From positions 39,331-103,330 of the forward strand of contig NZ_MPNT01000021.1 in assembly GCF_001907675.1 (NCBI RefSeq): 64,000 bases of DNA, given 5' to 3'. The position numbers were made by a program, and so were the translations under genes. The notes below the pieces were generated by a model, which did not search any database, was not told where the DNA came from, and was given only the letters and a program-made list of their open reading frames with translations. Each line of letters starts with the position of its first letter. Position 1 is the stretch's first letter. Source of the DNA: Mycobacterium paraffinicum. Lineage in GTDB: Bacteria; Actinomycetota; Actinomycetes; Mycobacteriales; Mycobacteriaceae. This document shows, piece after piece, positions 26,120 through 34,165 of this stretch.

Positions 26120-27313
26120 ATGAAGATCACCGGCCTTCAGGTCGTGCCGTTCGAGACATGCGTCGACCGAATCTCGTTCGGCCAGCTGATGACCGATTAC
26201 CGGGTGGTGCAAACCGTGACCAAGGTGCTCACCGACGAGGGCGTCGAGGGCTACTATTTCGGCGGCCACTTCCACGGGGACCAGGACGGCCTGCTGCCGG
26301 GGGATCGGGCGATCATCACCCAATTCCTGAGCCCGTTGCTCGCCGGCCAGGACCCGTTCGACCGGGCCGAGATCTGGCGCCAGCTGTGGGCGGCCAAACT
26401 GCCCGAGAACGTCTGCAGCGTCATCGATCTGGTCCTGTGGGATCTGGCCGGCCGAGTCGCCGGACTGCCGGTGCGCAAACTGCTGGGCGGCGCACGCGAC
26501 CGGGTCAAGGCCTACGCCAGCAGTTTCAACAATCTCGGGTCGCCCGAGGAATATGCCGCGCACGCCGTCGACTGCAAGCGTCAGGGCTACGGCGCCTACA
26601 AGATTCACCCCTACCACTACTGGAATCCGGCGACCGGTCAGTTCGCGCTGCCGCGGCCGTCGTATGTGGACTGGGACATCCGGGTGTGTCGCGAGGTTCG
26701 GGCCGCGGTGGGCGACGAGATGGTGTTGATGTTCGATCCCTGGGGCACCTACCACACCTACGAGGACGCGCTGCGCGTCGGTCGCGAGCTTCAGCGGCTG
26801 GGCTTCTACTGGTACGAGCACCCCATGCCGGAGTACCGGGTGGAGGCCTACCGGCGGCTCGGTGACGAGCTCGACATCCCGATCTGCTCTCCCGAGATCG
26901 CCGAGGGCGGCATCTACACCCGCGCGGACTGGATCCTGCGCCAGGCCTCCGACATCAGCCGCATCGACGTCCTGCGCGGAGGCATCACCGGCGTGATGAA
27001 ACTGGCCGGAATGTGCGAGGCCGTCGGCATGCGGTGCGAGCTGCACATGAGCGGCTTCGGCAACCTGCAGGTCCTCGGCGCGACCAGCGACGACGTCTGT
27101 GAGTACTACGAGCGCGGCCTGCTCGGGCCCGGGGCTCGCTACGACGCCGCGCCGCCGTACCTGACGGCGCCGTGCGACCCCCTCACCCCGGACGGCTTCG
27201 TCGAGATACCGTCGGCGCCCGGACTGGGCTACGAAATCCGTTGGGACTACATCGAAGAACACCGCCTGCCGGAGACGGTGGTGGAACCCGTCGCGCCCCT
27301 GCACCCGCGGTAG
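26120..27313 (+). CDS. Enolase-superfamily dehydratase (mandelate racemase/muconate lactonizing family)
   Basis: The 397-residue protein has the superfamily layout: an alpha+beta capping domain and a TIM barrel. The metal ligands are Asp206 (LMFDPWG), Glu233 (YEHP) and Glu259 (SPEI). The acid-base pair is Lys161 with His163 (YKIHP; KxH rather than the KxK of mandelate racemase) and His309 (ELHMSG). This places it in the mandelate-racemase subgroup, mostly acid-sugar dehydratases or racemases, with an unusual KxH. It starts 73 bases after the monooxygenase in the same direction and is likely the last gene of the catabolic operon. The exact reaction cannot be told from sequence. Confidence 0.87.
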   Translation: MKITGLQVVPFETCVDRISFGQLMTDYRVVQTVTKVLTDEGVEGYYFGGHFHGDQDGLLPGDRAIITQFLSPLLAGQDPFDRAEIWRQLWAAKLPENVCSVIDLVLWDLAGRVAGLPVRKLLGGARDRVKAYASSFNNLGSPEEYAAHAVDCKRQGYGAYKIHPYHYWNPATGQFALPRPSYVDWDIRVCREVRAAVGDEMVLMFDPWGTYHTYEDALRVGRELQRLGFYWYEHPMPEYRVEAYRRLGDELDIPICSPEIAEGGIYTRADWILRQASDISRIDVLRGGITGVMKLAGMCEAVGMRCELHMSGFGNLQVLGATSDDVCEYYERGLLGPGARYDAAPPYLTAPCDPLTPDGFVEIPSAPGLGYEIRWDYIEEHRLPETVVEPVAPLHPR

Positions 27314-27331
27314 CGGGGCGGCCCCTCGCGC

Positions 27332-27391
27332 GCGAGCGTGCGCGAAATGCCGCCGATAGCGGCGTGTCGTCGTACAGACACGCGCGCTCGC
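27332..27391. repeat. Long inverted repeat in a convergent gap
   Basis: GCGAGCGTGCG at 27332-27342 pairs with CGCGCGCTCGC at 27381-27391 with one G-U position. The loop holds a second hairpin, GCCGC-CGATA-GCGGC, centred near 27356. It lies between convergent genes and probably ends transcription or is a mobile intergenic palindrome of the kind common in mycobacteria. Confidence 0.5.
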
Positions 27392-27419
27392 CGTGGAAAT
27401 GGCGGGGAGTCGGTAGCGG

Positions 27420-28529
27420 CTAGTCGAACCTGATCAGCTGCCGGACGGCGGTGCCGTCGGCGAGGTTGTCCATCGCCTCGTTGATCTGATCCAGCCCGAT
27501 CGATGAGGACACCAGTGCCTCCACCGGAAGCCGGCCCGACTGCCACAGCGCCACGAACCGGGGGATGTCACGGCTGGGCACCGCCGAGCCCAGGTAACTG
27601 CCGATCAGCGATCGTCCTTCGGCAACAAAGCCCAACGGGGACAACGAGATTCGCGCGTCCGGCGGCGGCAACCCGACGGTGATGGTGCGCCCGCCCGGGG
27701 CGGTGAGGGCGATGGCCGTCTCGAGGGCGGCGGGATGGCCGACGGCCTCAATGACCGCCGCGGCTTTCACGCCGGCGTCGACGGCCTGCTGCGGGGTGTA
27801 GGCCTCGTGTGCGCCGCGGGCGCGCGCGCCGGCCAGCTTGTCGGGCAGTTGGTCGACGGCGACCACGCGCACGCCGTCGTAGGTGAGCGCGGTGAGCACC
27901 GCCGCCATGCCGACACCGCCCAGGCCGACGACGGCCACCGTCTGGCCCGGTTGCGGATCGGCGACGTTGAGCACGGCGCCCCCGCCCGTCAGCACCGCGC
28001 AGCCCAGCAGCGCGGCGACCTCGGGTGGCACGTCGGGTGGCACCGGGACCACGCTGGCCCTGTTGACCACCGCGTGCGTCGCGAAGCCCGACACCCCGAG
28101 GTGGTGATACACGCGGTGGCCGGCCTGGTTGAGCCGAATGTCCCCGCCCAGCAACGTCCCGGCCGCGTTGGCCGCGCTGCCCGGCTCGCACGGTGTCAGG
28201 CCCCCGGTCGCGCAGGCCGCGCAGTGGCCGCACCGGGGCAGGAACACCAGCACCACCCGCTGGCCGATCGCGAGATCCGAAACGCCGTCGCCGATCTGCT
28301 CGACGATTCCGGCCGCCTCGTGACCGAGCAGCATTGGCACCGGCCGCACCCGGTTGCCGTCGACCACCGACAGGTCGGAATGGCAGACGCCTGCGGCCTC
28401 GATGCGGATCATCACCTCACCGCTGCCGGGCGGATCCAGGTCGAGATCGATGACCCGGATCGGCCGGGATTCGGCATATGGGCGGGCCAGACCGATCCGG
28501 TCCAGCACGGCTCCCCGAATCTGAACCAT
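27420..28529 (-). CDS. adhE1: Zinc-type alcohol dehydrogenase AdhE1 (Rv0162c-like)
   Basis: The class III-like MDR alcohol dehydrogenase has the catalytic-zinc site in GVCHSDLSVVDG and LGHEAAGIVEQIG, a complete structural-zinc lobe in LPRCGHCAACATGG and TPCEPG, and the NAD(H) motif VAVVGLGGVGMAAV. The C terminus has SYLGSAVPSRDIPRFVALWQSGRL, typical of long-chain or thiol-linked alcohol oxidisers. Order and sequence match my recollection of Rv0162c. I chose the ATG at 28529 (MVQIRGAVL, 369 residues); the frame extends upstream to 28592 and would overlap the divergent thioesterase start, so the exact N terminus is uncertain. It is divergent from Rv0163. Confidence 0.85.
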   Translation of the reverse strand: MVQIRGAVLDRIGLARPYAESRPIRVIDLDLDPPGSGEVMIRIEAAGVCHSDLSVVDGNRVRPVPMLLGHEAAGIVEQIGDGVSDLAIGQRVVLVFLPRCGHCAACATGGLTPCEPGSAANAAGTLLGGDIRLNQAGHRVYHHLGVSGFATHAVVNRASVVPVPPDVPPEVAALLGCAVLTGGGAVLNVADPQPGQTVAVVGLGGVGMAAVLTALTYDGVRVVAVDQLPDKLAGARARGAHEAYTPQQAVDAGVKAAAVIEAVGHPAALETAIALTAPGGRTITVGLPPPDARISLSPLGFVAEGRSLIGSYLGSAVPSRDIPRFVALWQSGRLPVEALVSSSIGLDQINEAMDNLADGTAVRQLIRFD

Positions 28530-28543
28530 GCTGGAATACAACC

Positions 28544-29035
28544 ATGGCTTGCCAACCCCCGGTCTCGCCGGCTCCGGCGGTGCCGCCGGCACCGGACGGA
28601 CTGACCAGCGACGACTTCCCGGTGCTGTGGCCGGTGGGAACCCGGTGGGCCGACAACGACATGTTCGGCCACCTGAACAACGCCGTGTACTACCAGTTGT
28701 TCGACACGGCCATCAACGCCTGGATCAACACCAGCACCGGGCTGGACCCGCTCACCACGCCCGCACTGGGCATCGTCGCCGAGTCGGGCTGTCGGTACTT
28801 CTCCGAGTTGCATTTCCCCGAGGGCCTCACGGTGGGGGTGGCGGTCACCCGGCTGGGCCGCAGCAGCGTCACCTACCGGCTCGGCGTGTTCCGGGCGGCG
28901 CGGGACGGGCAGGCTCAGCCGATCACCGCGCTGGGCCATTGGGTGCACGTCTACGTTGATCGCGCCAGCCGCAAGCCGATCGAAATCCCCGACCCCATCC
29001 GGTCGTTGCTGTCGACGGCGCGCGTGGACCGATAG
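28544..29035 (+). CDS. Hotdog-fold acyl-CoA thioesterase (Rv0163-like)
   Basis: The 163-residue protein is a single hotdog domain of the 4-hydroxybenzoyl-CoA thioesterase type: WPVGTRWADNDMFGHLNNAVYYQLFDTAINAWI contains the catalytic Asp-x-x-x-His-x-N pattern (DMFGHLNN), followed by SGCRYFSELHFPEGLTVGVAVTRLGRSSVTYR. It should hydrolyse a short or aromatic acyl-CoA. The ATG at 28544 is 14 bases from the divergent AdhE1 start, so they share a promoter region. Position and sequence agree with Rv0163. Confidence 0.88.
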   Translation: MACQPPVSPAPAVPPAPDGLTSDDFPVLWPVGTRWADNDMFGHLNNAVYYQLFDTAINAWINTSTGLDPLTTPALGIVAESGCRYFSELHFPEGLTVGVAVTRLGRSSVTYRLGVFRAARDGQAQPITALGHWVHVYVDRASRKPIEIPDPIRSLLSTARVDR

Positions 29036-29128
29036 GCCCGAGATTGCCCGCCGCGCCTGGGCTTTCGCGTAAATCGGCGCCTGGGCCGCACCGTCGGGAC
29101 GCGTCGCCCACCCGGCTATGCTTCGCCA

Positions 29129-29569
29129 ATGCCAGTTATGAGCAAGACCGTCGAGATCGGCGCCGACGCCGCCTCGATCATGGCCATCGTCGCGGACTTC
29201 GAGGCTTACCCGCAGTGGAACGAAGAGATCAAGGGCCTGTGGGTGCTCGCCCGCTACGACGACGGGCGCCCCAGCCAGCTGCGGCTCGACACCGACTACC
29301 AAGGCATGCAGAGCGTGTTCATCCAGGCCGTGTACTACCCCGGGGAGAACCAGATCCAGACCGTCCTGCAGCAGGGCGACCTGTTCACCAAGCAGGAGCA
29401 GTTGTTCAGCGTGGTGGAGATGGGCACATCGAGCTTGCTGACCGTGGACTTGGATGTCGAGACGTCGATGCCGGTTCCCGCGCCGATGGTCAAGCAGCTC
29501 GTTGGCAACGTCCTGGACCACCTCGCCGAAAGCCTCAAGCGGCGCGCAGAACAGCTGGCCGCGGGGTAG
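29129..29569 (+). CDS. TB18.5: SRPBCC/START-like protein TB18.5 (Rv0164)
   Basis: The 146-residue protein matches M. tuberculosis Rv0164 (culture-filtrate protein TB18.5) closely: DAASIMAIVADFEAYPQWNEEIKGLWVLARYDDGRPSQLRLDT and VYYPGENQIQTVLQQGDLFTKQEQLFSVV. It belongs to the polyketide cyclase/START fold, which binds hydrophobic ligands in a deep cavity. Its real ligand is not established. The start follows no strong ribosome site; the protein from M. tuberculosis has a longer annotated N terminus. It is followed directly by a tandem repeat. Confidence 0.9.
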   Translation: MPVMSKTVEIGADAASIMAIVADFEAYPQWNEEIKGLWVLARYDDGRPSQLRLDTDYQGMQSVFIQAVYYPGENQIQTVLQQGDLFTKQEQLFSVVEMGTSSLLTVDLDVETSMPVPAPMVKQLVGNVLDHLAESLKRRAEQLAAG

Positions 29570-29570
29570 T

Positions 29571-29708
29571 CGCCCGGCTTCGCCGCGCTTGCGACCGCCG
29601 CAGGTCTATCGCGGCGGCCCGCGGCGCCCGGCTTCGCCGCGCTTGCGACCGCCGCAGGTCTATCGCGGCGGCCCGCGGCGCCCGGCTTCGCCGCGCTTGC
29701 GACCGCCG
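29571..29708. repeat. 54-bp tandem repeat (2.5 copies), VNTR-like
   Basis: A 54-base unit starts at 29571 and again at 29625, apparently identical. A third, 30-base partial copy runs from 29679 to 29708 and then enters the mce1R stop region. Each full unit contains CCGCCGC-AGGTCTATC-GCGGCGG, a 7-bp hairpin. The array fills the gap between convergent TB18.5 and mce1R; copy number probably varies between strains. Confidence 0.9.
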
Positions 29709-30401
29709 CTACTCGAAGATCCCCGTGCGGCCCCGTATCTCTGTCAGCCTCGCCGCCGCGTCGGTGAACTGCCACACGGTGTGCTCGATCACCGCGGCCG
29801 CGTCGCGCCGGCGCAGGGCGGCGATCAGCTGCCGGTGGTTGTCGACGGCGGCCGCGCCCCACTGCTGATCGGCCGCGTAGAGCGGCACCGGCATGTAGCG
29901 CGCGGCGTTGAGCAGGAACCAGGCCAGCTTGATGCGCCCGCTCGCCTGGTTGAAGACCCGATGGAACGCGAACTCGATGCCCGCGATGGTCTCGGTGTCG
30001 CTGGACCCGACTGCCGCCGCGAGCGCCTCGTTGATGCGTTCGAGCTCGTCGATTTCCGCGTCGGTGATGTGGTCGGTCGCCGCGGCGGCCAGCTCCTTGG
30101 CGATGGTGGCCTGCAGCCAGAAGATGTCCTCGACGTCCTGCCGGGTGAGTGGAAGCACGACGTGGCCGCGGTGGGGTTCGAGCTGCACCATGCCCTCGCC
30201 GCGGAGCTTGAGCAGGGCTTCGCGCACCGGCGTGACGCTGACGCCGAGCTCGGCGGCGGTTTCGTCAAGGCGGATGAAGGTCCCCGGCCGCAGCGCCCCG
30301 GACATGATCGCCGCCCGAAGGTGACCCGCGACCTCGTCGGACAACTGCGCCCGGCGCAGTGGCCGTCGCCGCCTCAGTCGCGTGGATATCGGTGCGTTCA
30401 C
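29709..30401 (-). CDS. mce1R: GntR/FadR family repressor Mce1R (Rv0165c)
   Basis: The 230-residue protein has the N-terminal winged helix of GntR regulators (LSDEVAGHLRAAIMSGALRPGTFIRLDETAAELGVSVTPVREALLKLRGEGMV) and a C-terminal all-helical FCD domain (EIDELERINEAL, with FAFHRVFNQASG and AVDNHRQLIAALRRRDA containing the metal-ligand Asp/His set). Position, length and direction match M. tuberculosis Mce1R, which represses the mce1 operon. It is divergent from fadD5 across a 162-base gap. Its stop sits at the edge of the 54-bp repeat array. Confidence 0.92.
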   Translation of the reverse strand: MNAPISTRLRRRRPLRRAQLSDEVAGHLRAAIMSGALRPGTFIRLDETAAELGVSVTPVREALLKLRGEGMVQLEPHRGHVVLPLTRQDVEDIFWLQATIAKELAAAATDHITDAEIDELERINEALAAAVGSSDTETIAGIEFAFHRVFNQASGRIKLAWFLLNAARYMPVPLYAADQQWGAAAVDNHRQLIAALRRRDAAAVIEHTVWQFTDAAARLTEIRGRTGIFE

Positions 30402-30459
30402 GGGGGCTGCCAGGGCTTTCGGGGCTTCGCGGAGGTTGGTTTGAAACTTTCATCGGGGC

Positions 30460-30487
30460 TTGTCAGCGGGCCCTTTGAGGCCATAAT
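30460..30487 (+). promoter_or_regulatory. SigA-like promoter of fadD5 / mce1 operon
   Basis: A -35-like TTGTCA (30460-30465) and a near-consensus -10 CATAAT (30482-30487) are separated by 16 bases, giving a transcript start near 30494 and a leader of about 70 bases before fadD5. It is in the mce1R-fadD5 gap, where Mce1R is expected to bind; I see no clear operator palindrome there. Confidence 0.6.
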
Positions 30488-30563
30488 GTGACCCAGACAA
30501 CACCATGTTTTATCAAATATCAACCTGGCGCAAGCGGTGCGCGAGTGAAGGGGAAGGCTGGAG

Positions 30564-32204
30564 TTGACCGCGCAATTAGCGAGCCATCTGGCGCAGGCGA
30601 CAGAGCAGCCGTACTTGTCGCGGCGCCAGAATTGGGTGACCCAACTCGAACGGCACGCCCTGATGCAGCCCGGCGCCCCGGCGCTGCGGTTCCTGGGTAA
30701 GACCATGACGTGGGGGGACCTGCGGCAGCGGGTGACGGCGCTGGCCGGTGCCTTGAGCCGTCGCGGAGTCGGCTTCGGCGACCGCGTCATGGTGTTGATG
30801 CTCAACCGCACCGAATTCGTCGAATCGGTGCTGGCGGTCAACATGCTCGGGGCGATCGCCGTTCCGCTGAACTTCCGGCTCACGCCCGCCGAGATCGCCT
30901 TCCTCGTCCAGGACTGCGAAGCCCGCGTGATGATCACCGAATCGGTGCTCGCCCCGGTGGCCACCGGCGTCCGCGAGGTCGAGCCGCTGGTGGGCACGAT
31001 CGTCGTGGCCGGCGGCGCGGGCGACGACAGCGTGCTCGGCTACGAAGACCTGATCAACGAGCGACGGGCCTTGCACGACCCCGTCGACATCCCGAACGAT
31101 TCTCCGGCGCTGATCATGTACACCTCGGGCACCACGGGCCGCCCGAAGGGCGCCGTGCTCACCCACACCAACCTGACCGGCCAGACCATGACGGGCCTGT
31201 ACACCAACGGCGCCGACATCAACAACGACGTCGGTTTCGTCGGCGTCCCCTTCTTCCACATCGCGGGCATCGGGAACATGCTGACCGGGCTGCTGCTGGG
31301 CACCCCGACGGTCATCTACCCGCTCGGCGCCTTCGAGCCGGGGCAACTGCTCGACGTGCTGGCCGAAGAGAAGGTGACCAGCCTCTTCCTGGTGCCCGCG
31401 CAGTGGCAGGCCGTGTGCGCCGAGCAACAGGCCCGGCCCCGCGACTTGAGGCTGCGGGTGATGTCCTGGGGAGCCGCGCCGGCGCCGGACGCCCTGCTGC
31501 GCGAGATGTCGGCGACGTTCCCCGGCACCCAGATCATCGCCGCCTTCGGCCAGACCGAGATGTCGCCGGTGACCTGCATGCTGCTGGGCGAGGACGCGAT
31601 CCGTAAACGCGGCTCGGTCGGCAGGGTGATCCCGACCGTGGCCGCCCGCGTGGTCGACGAGAACATGAACGACGTGCCGATCGGCGAGGTCGGCGAAATC
31701 GTCTACCGCGCACCAACATTGATGAGCGGCTACTGGAACAACCCGGAGGCCACCGCCGAGGCGTTCGCCGGTGGGTGGTTCCATTCCGGCGACCTCGTCC
31801 GGATGGACGAGGAGGGTTACGTCTGGGTGGTGGATCGCAAGAAGGACATGATCATCTCCGGCGGCGAGAACATCTACTGCGCCGAGGTGGAGAACGTCTT
31901 GGCCAGCCATCCGAGCATCGTCGAGGTCGCGGTCATCGGGCGCAGCCACGAGAAGTGGGGCGAGGTGCCGATCGCGGTTGCGGCCGTCGCCGGCGACCGG
32001 CTGCTGCTCGACGAGCTCGAGGAGTTCCTGACCGAGCGGCTGGCGCGTTACAAGCATCCCAAGGCGCTCGAGATCGTGGATGCCTTGCCGCGCAACCCCG
32101 CCGGCAAGGTGCTCAAGACTGAGCTGCGGATGCGTTACGGAACCGCAAATTTCGATGAAAACCGTTCCGGTGCAAGGGAATTCCCGACCAGAGAGGAAAG
32201 CTGA
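30564..32204 (+). CDS. fadD5: Fatty-acyl-CoA ligase FadD5
   Basis: The 546-residue adenylate-forming enzyme activates a carboxylic acid with ATP and loads CoA. It has the AMP-binding P-loop YTSGTTGRPKG (residues 186-196), the adenine motif AFGQTEMS near 330, YWNNPEATAEAF and the hinge GYVWVVDRKKDMIISGGENIYCAE, then PAGKVLKTELR with the C-terminal catalytic Lys. Rv0166 is the counterpart: FadD5 in M. tuberculosis takes part in recycling mycolic acids or fatty acids imported by Mce1. The TTG start at 30564 has GAAGGGGAAGG upstream. It heads the mce1 operon, with a 272-base gap before yrbE1A that shows no gene. Confidence 0.93.
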   Translation: MTAQLASHLAQATEQPYLSRRQNWVTQLERHALMQPGAPALRFLGKTMTWGDLRQRVTALAGALSRRGVGFGDRVMVLMLNRTEFVESVLAVNMLGAIAVPLNFRLTPAEIAFLVQDCEARVMITESVLAPVATGVREVEPLVGTIVVAGGAGDDSVLGYEDLINERRALHDPVDIPNDSPALIMYTSGTTGRPKGAVLTHTNLTGQTMTGLYTNGADINNDVGFVGVPFFHIAGIGNMLTGLLLGTPTVIYPLGAFEPGQLLDVLAEEKVTSLFLVPAQWQAVCAEQQARPRDLRLRVMSWGAAPAPDALLREMSATFPGTQIIAAFGQTEMSPVTCMLLGEDAIRKRGSVGRVIPTVAARVVDENMNDVPIGEVGEIVYRAPTLMSGYWNNPEATAEAFAGGWFHSGDLVRMDEEGYVWVVDRKKDMIISGGENIYCAEVENVLASHPSIVEVAVIGRSHEKWGEVPIAVAAVAGDRLLLDELEEFLTERLARYKHPKALEIVDALPRNPAGKVLKTELRMRYGTANFDENRSGAREFPTREES

Positions 32205-32476
32205 CGGATCCTGTAACGTTTGCCCGTTGTTGACGAAGGGTTAATTGTGCAGATGCAGTTCACACGTGCATGGCCATCGGGTACATTCCTGTGGTCTCCG
32301 TTACTACTTGCCAGTAGGGAGCCGATGGTCACACACGTTGGGTCGGGCCGAATCGGGGGCGTGCCCGGCCGCGTTGGCAGTGCCTCCCGCTTGCGGGCAA
32401 CGGTGAGGGGGAGACGCGTGCGACACGATCCGCCGCCGCGCCGAGAGGTGGGCGGTATCAACCGGAGGGGGCAGCG

Positions 32477-33292
32477 GTGACTTCAACGCCGGCGAGCCGA
32501 CAGGGCCCCTATCTGGTCGGCTACCTACGCGACCAACTGCAGACCCCGCTGACGCTCATCGGGGGATTCTTCCGGATGTGCGTCCTCACCGGCAGGGCAC
32601 TGTTCCGCTGGCCGTTCCAATGGCGCGAATTCGTCCTGCAGTGCTGGTTCATCATGCGGGTCGCTTTCCTGCCGACCATCATGGTGTCGATCCCGCTGAC
32701 GGTCCTGCTGATCTTCACGCTCAACGTGCTGCTGGCCCAGTTCGGGGCCGCGGACCTGTCCGGCGCCGGCGCGGCGATCGGTGCGGTCACCCAGCTCGGC
32801 CCGCTCACCACGGTGCTGGTGGTGGCCGGCGCCGGGTCGACGGCGATCTGCGCCGACCTCGGCGCCCGCACCATCCGCGAGGAGATCGACGCCATGGAGG
32901 TGCTCGGCATCGACCCGATCCACCGGCTGGTGGTACCCCGGGTGATCGCCGCGACCCTGGTCGCCACCCTGCTCAACGGCCTGGTGATCACCGTCGGGCT
33001 GGTCGGGGGCTACCTGTTCGGCGTCTACCTGCAAAACGTCTCCGGTGGCGCCTACCTCGCCACGCTGACCACGATCACGGGTCTGCCGGAGGTCGTCATC
33101 GCGACGGTGAAGGCCGCGACGTTCGGCCTGATCGCCGGGCTGGTCGGCTGCTACCGGGGCCTGACCGTGCGGGGCGGCTCGAAGGGGCTGGGCACCGCCG
33201 TCAACGAGACGGTCGTGCTCTGCGTCGTCGCGCTGTACGCGGTCAACGTGGTGCTGACGACCATCGGCGTGCGATTCGGAACGGGCCACTGA
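32477..33292 (+). CDS. yrbE1A: MlaE-like ABC permease YrbE1A
   Basis: The 271-residue membrane protein is a permease of the Mce importer. It has about five to six membrane segments and the conserved cytoplasmic coupling motif REEIDAMEVLGIDPIHRLVVPRV (about residues 133-155), plus YRGLTVRGGSKGLG near the C terminus. The ATPase subunit (MceG) is encoded elsewhere. The GTG start has GGAGGGGG upstream. It ends one base before yrbE1B. Counterpart of Rv0167. Confidence 0.95.
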   Translation: MTSTPASRQGPYLVGYLRDQLQTPLTLIGGFFRMCVLTGRALFRWPFQWREFVLQCWFIMRVAFLPTIMVSIPLTVLLIFTLNVLLAQFGAADLSGAGAAIGAVTQLGPLTTVLVVAGAGSTAICADLGARTIREEIDAMEVLGIDPIHRLVVPRVIAATLVATLLNGLVITVGLVGGYLFGVYLQNVSGGAYLATLTTITGLPEVVIATVKAATFGLIAGLVGCYRGLTVRGGSKGLGTAVNETVVLCVVALYAVNVVLTTIGVRFGTGH

Positions 33293-33293
33293 C

Positions 33294-34163
33294 ATGTCGA
33301 CCGCCGCCGTATTGCGCGCCCGCTTCCCGCGGGCAGCCGAAAACCTCAACCGCTACGGGGGTGCCGCCGCCCGCGGCCTCGACGACGTCGGCCAGATGGC
33401 GTGGTTCGGGGCGGTGGCCCTCGGCCACATCCCGCACGCGCTGCGCAACTACCGCAAGGAGACGCTGCGGCTGATCGCCCAGATCGGCATGGGCACCGGT
33501 GCCATGGCCGTCATCGGCGGCACCGTCGCGATCGTCGGCTTCGTGACCCTGTCCGGTAGCTCGCTGGTCGCCATTCAGGGCTTCGCCTCACTGGGCAACA
33601 TCGGCGTCGAGGCGTTCACCGGATTCTTCGCCGCGCTGATCAACGTCCGCATCGCCGCCCCCGTCGTCACCGGCATCGCGATGGCCGCCACCGTGGGCGC
33701 CGGCGCGACCGCCGAACTGGGCGCCATGCGCATCAGTGAAGAGATCGACGCCCTGGAGGTCATGGGCATCAAGTCGATCTCATTCCTGGCCACCACCCGG
33801 ATCATGGCCGGGCTGGTCGTCATCATTCCGCTCTACTCGCTGGCGATGATCATGTCGTTCCTGTCCCCGCAGATCACCACCACGGTGCTGTACGGGCAAT
33901 CCAACGGAACCTACGAGCACTACTTCCGGACCTTCCTGCGGCCCGACGACGTGTTCTGGTCGTTCCTCGAGGCGATCCTCATCACGGCGGTCGTGATGAT
34001 CACCCACTGCTTCTACGGATACAACGCCGGCGGCGGACCCGTCGGCGTCGGAGAGGCCGTCGGCCGATCGATGCGTTTCTCGCTGGTGTCGGTTCAGGTC
34101 GTCGTACTGGCAGCCGCGTTGGCGCTCTACGGCGTCAACCCCAACTTCGCGCTCACGGTGTAG
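33294..34163 (+). CDS. yrbE1B: MlaE-like ABC permease YrbE1B
   Basis: The 289-residue partner permease shows the same coupling motif as SEEIDALEVMGIKSISFLATTRIMAG and the membrane segments IGMGTGAMAVIGGTVAIVGFVTL and VSVQVVVLAAALALYG. The N terminus has an extended basic amphipathic stretch. With YrbE1A it should form the heterodimeric membrane core of the Mce1 fatty acid/mycolic acid importer. The start is one base beyond the yrbE1A stop and the gene ends two bases before mce1A. Counterpart of Rv0168. Confidence 0.95.
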   Translation: MSTAAVLRARFPRAAENLNRYGGAAARGLDDVGQMAWFGAVALGHIPHALRNYRKETLRLIAQIGMGTGAMAVIGGTVAIVGFVTLSGSSLVAIQGFASLGNIGVEAFTGFFAALINVRIAAPVVTGIAMAATVGAGATAELGAMRISEEIDALEVMGIKSISFLATTRIMAGLVVIIPLYSLAMIMSFLSPQITTTVLYGQSNGTYEHYFRTFLRPDDVFWSFLEAILITAVVMITHCFYGYNAGGGPVGVGEAVGRSMRFSLVSVQVVVLAAALALYGVNPNFALTV

Positions 34164-34165
34164 CC

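Noticed and set aside
19141..27313. Antibiotic or polyketide biosynthetic cluster, suggested by P450 and SnoaL-like genes
   Set aside because: No polyketide synthase, NRPS, terpene cyclase or acyl carrier protein is present; aldolase, dehydratase and Baeyer-Villiger enzyme fit degradation better.
29571..29708. CRISPR-like array
   Set aside because: Units are contiguous with no spacers, so it is a plain tandem repeat.
32205..32476. Small plus-strand ORF at 32220-32480 between fadD5 and yrbE1A
   Set aside because: No family resemblance, no ribosome site, and composition typical of leader DNA; the gap shows only weak short inverted repeats (for example CTACT-TGCC-AGTAG at 32304-32317).
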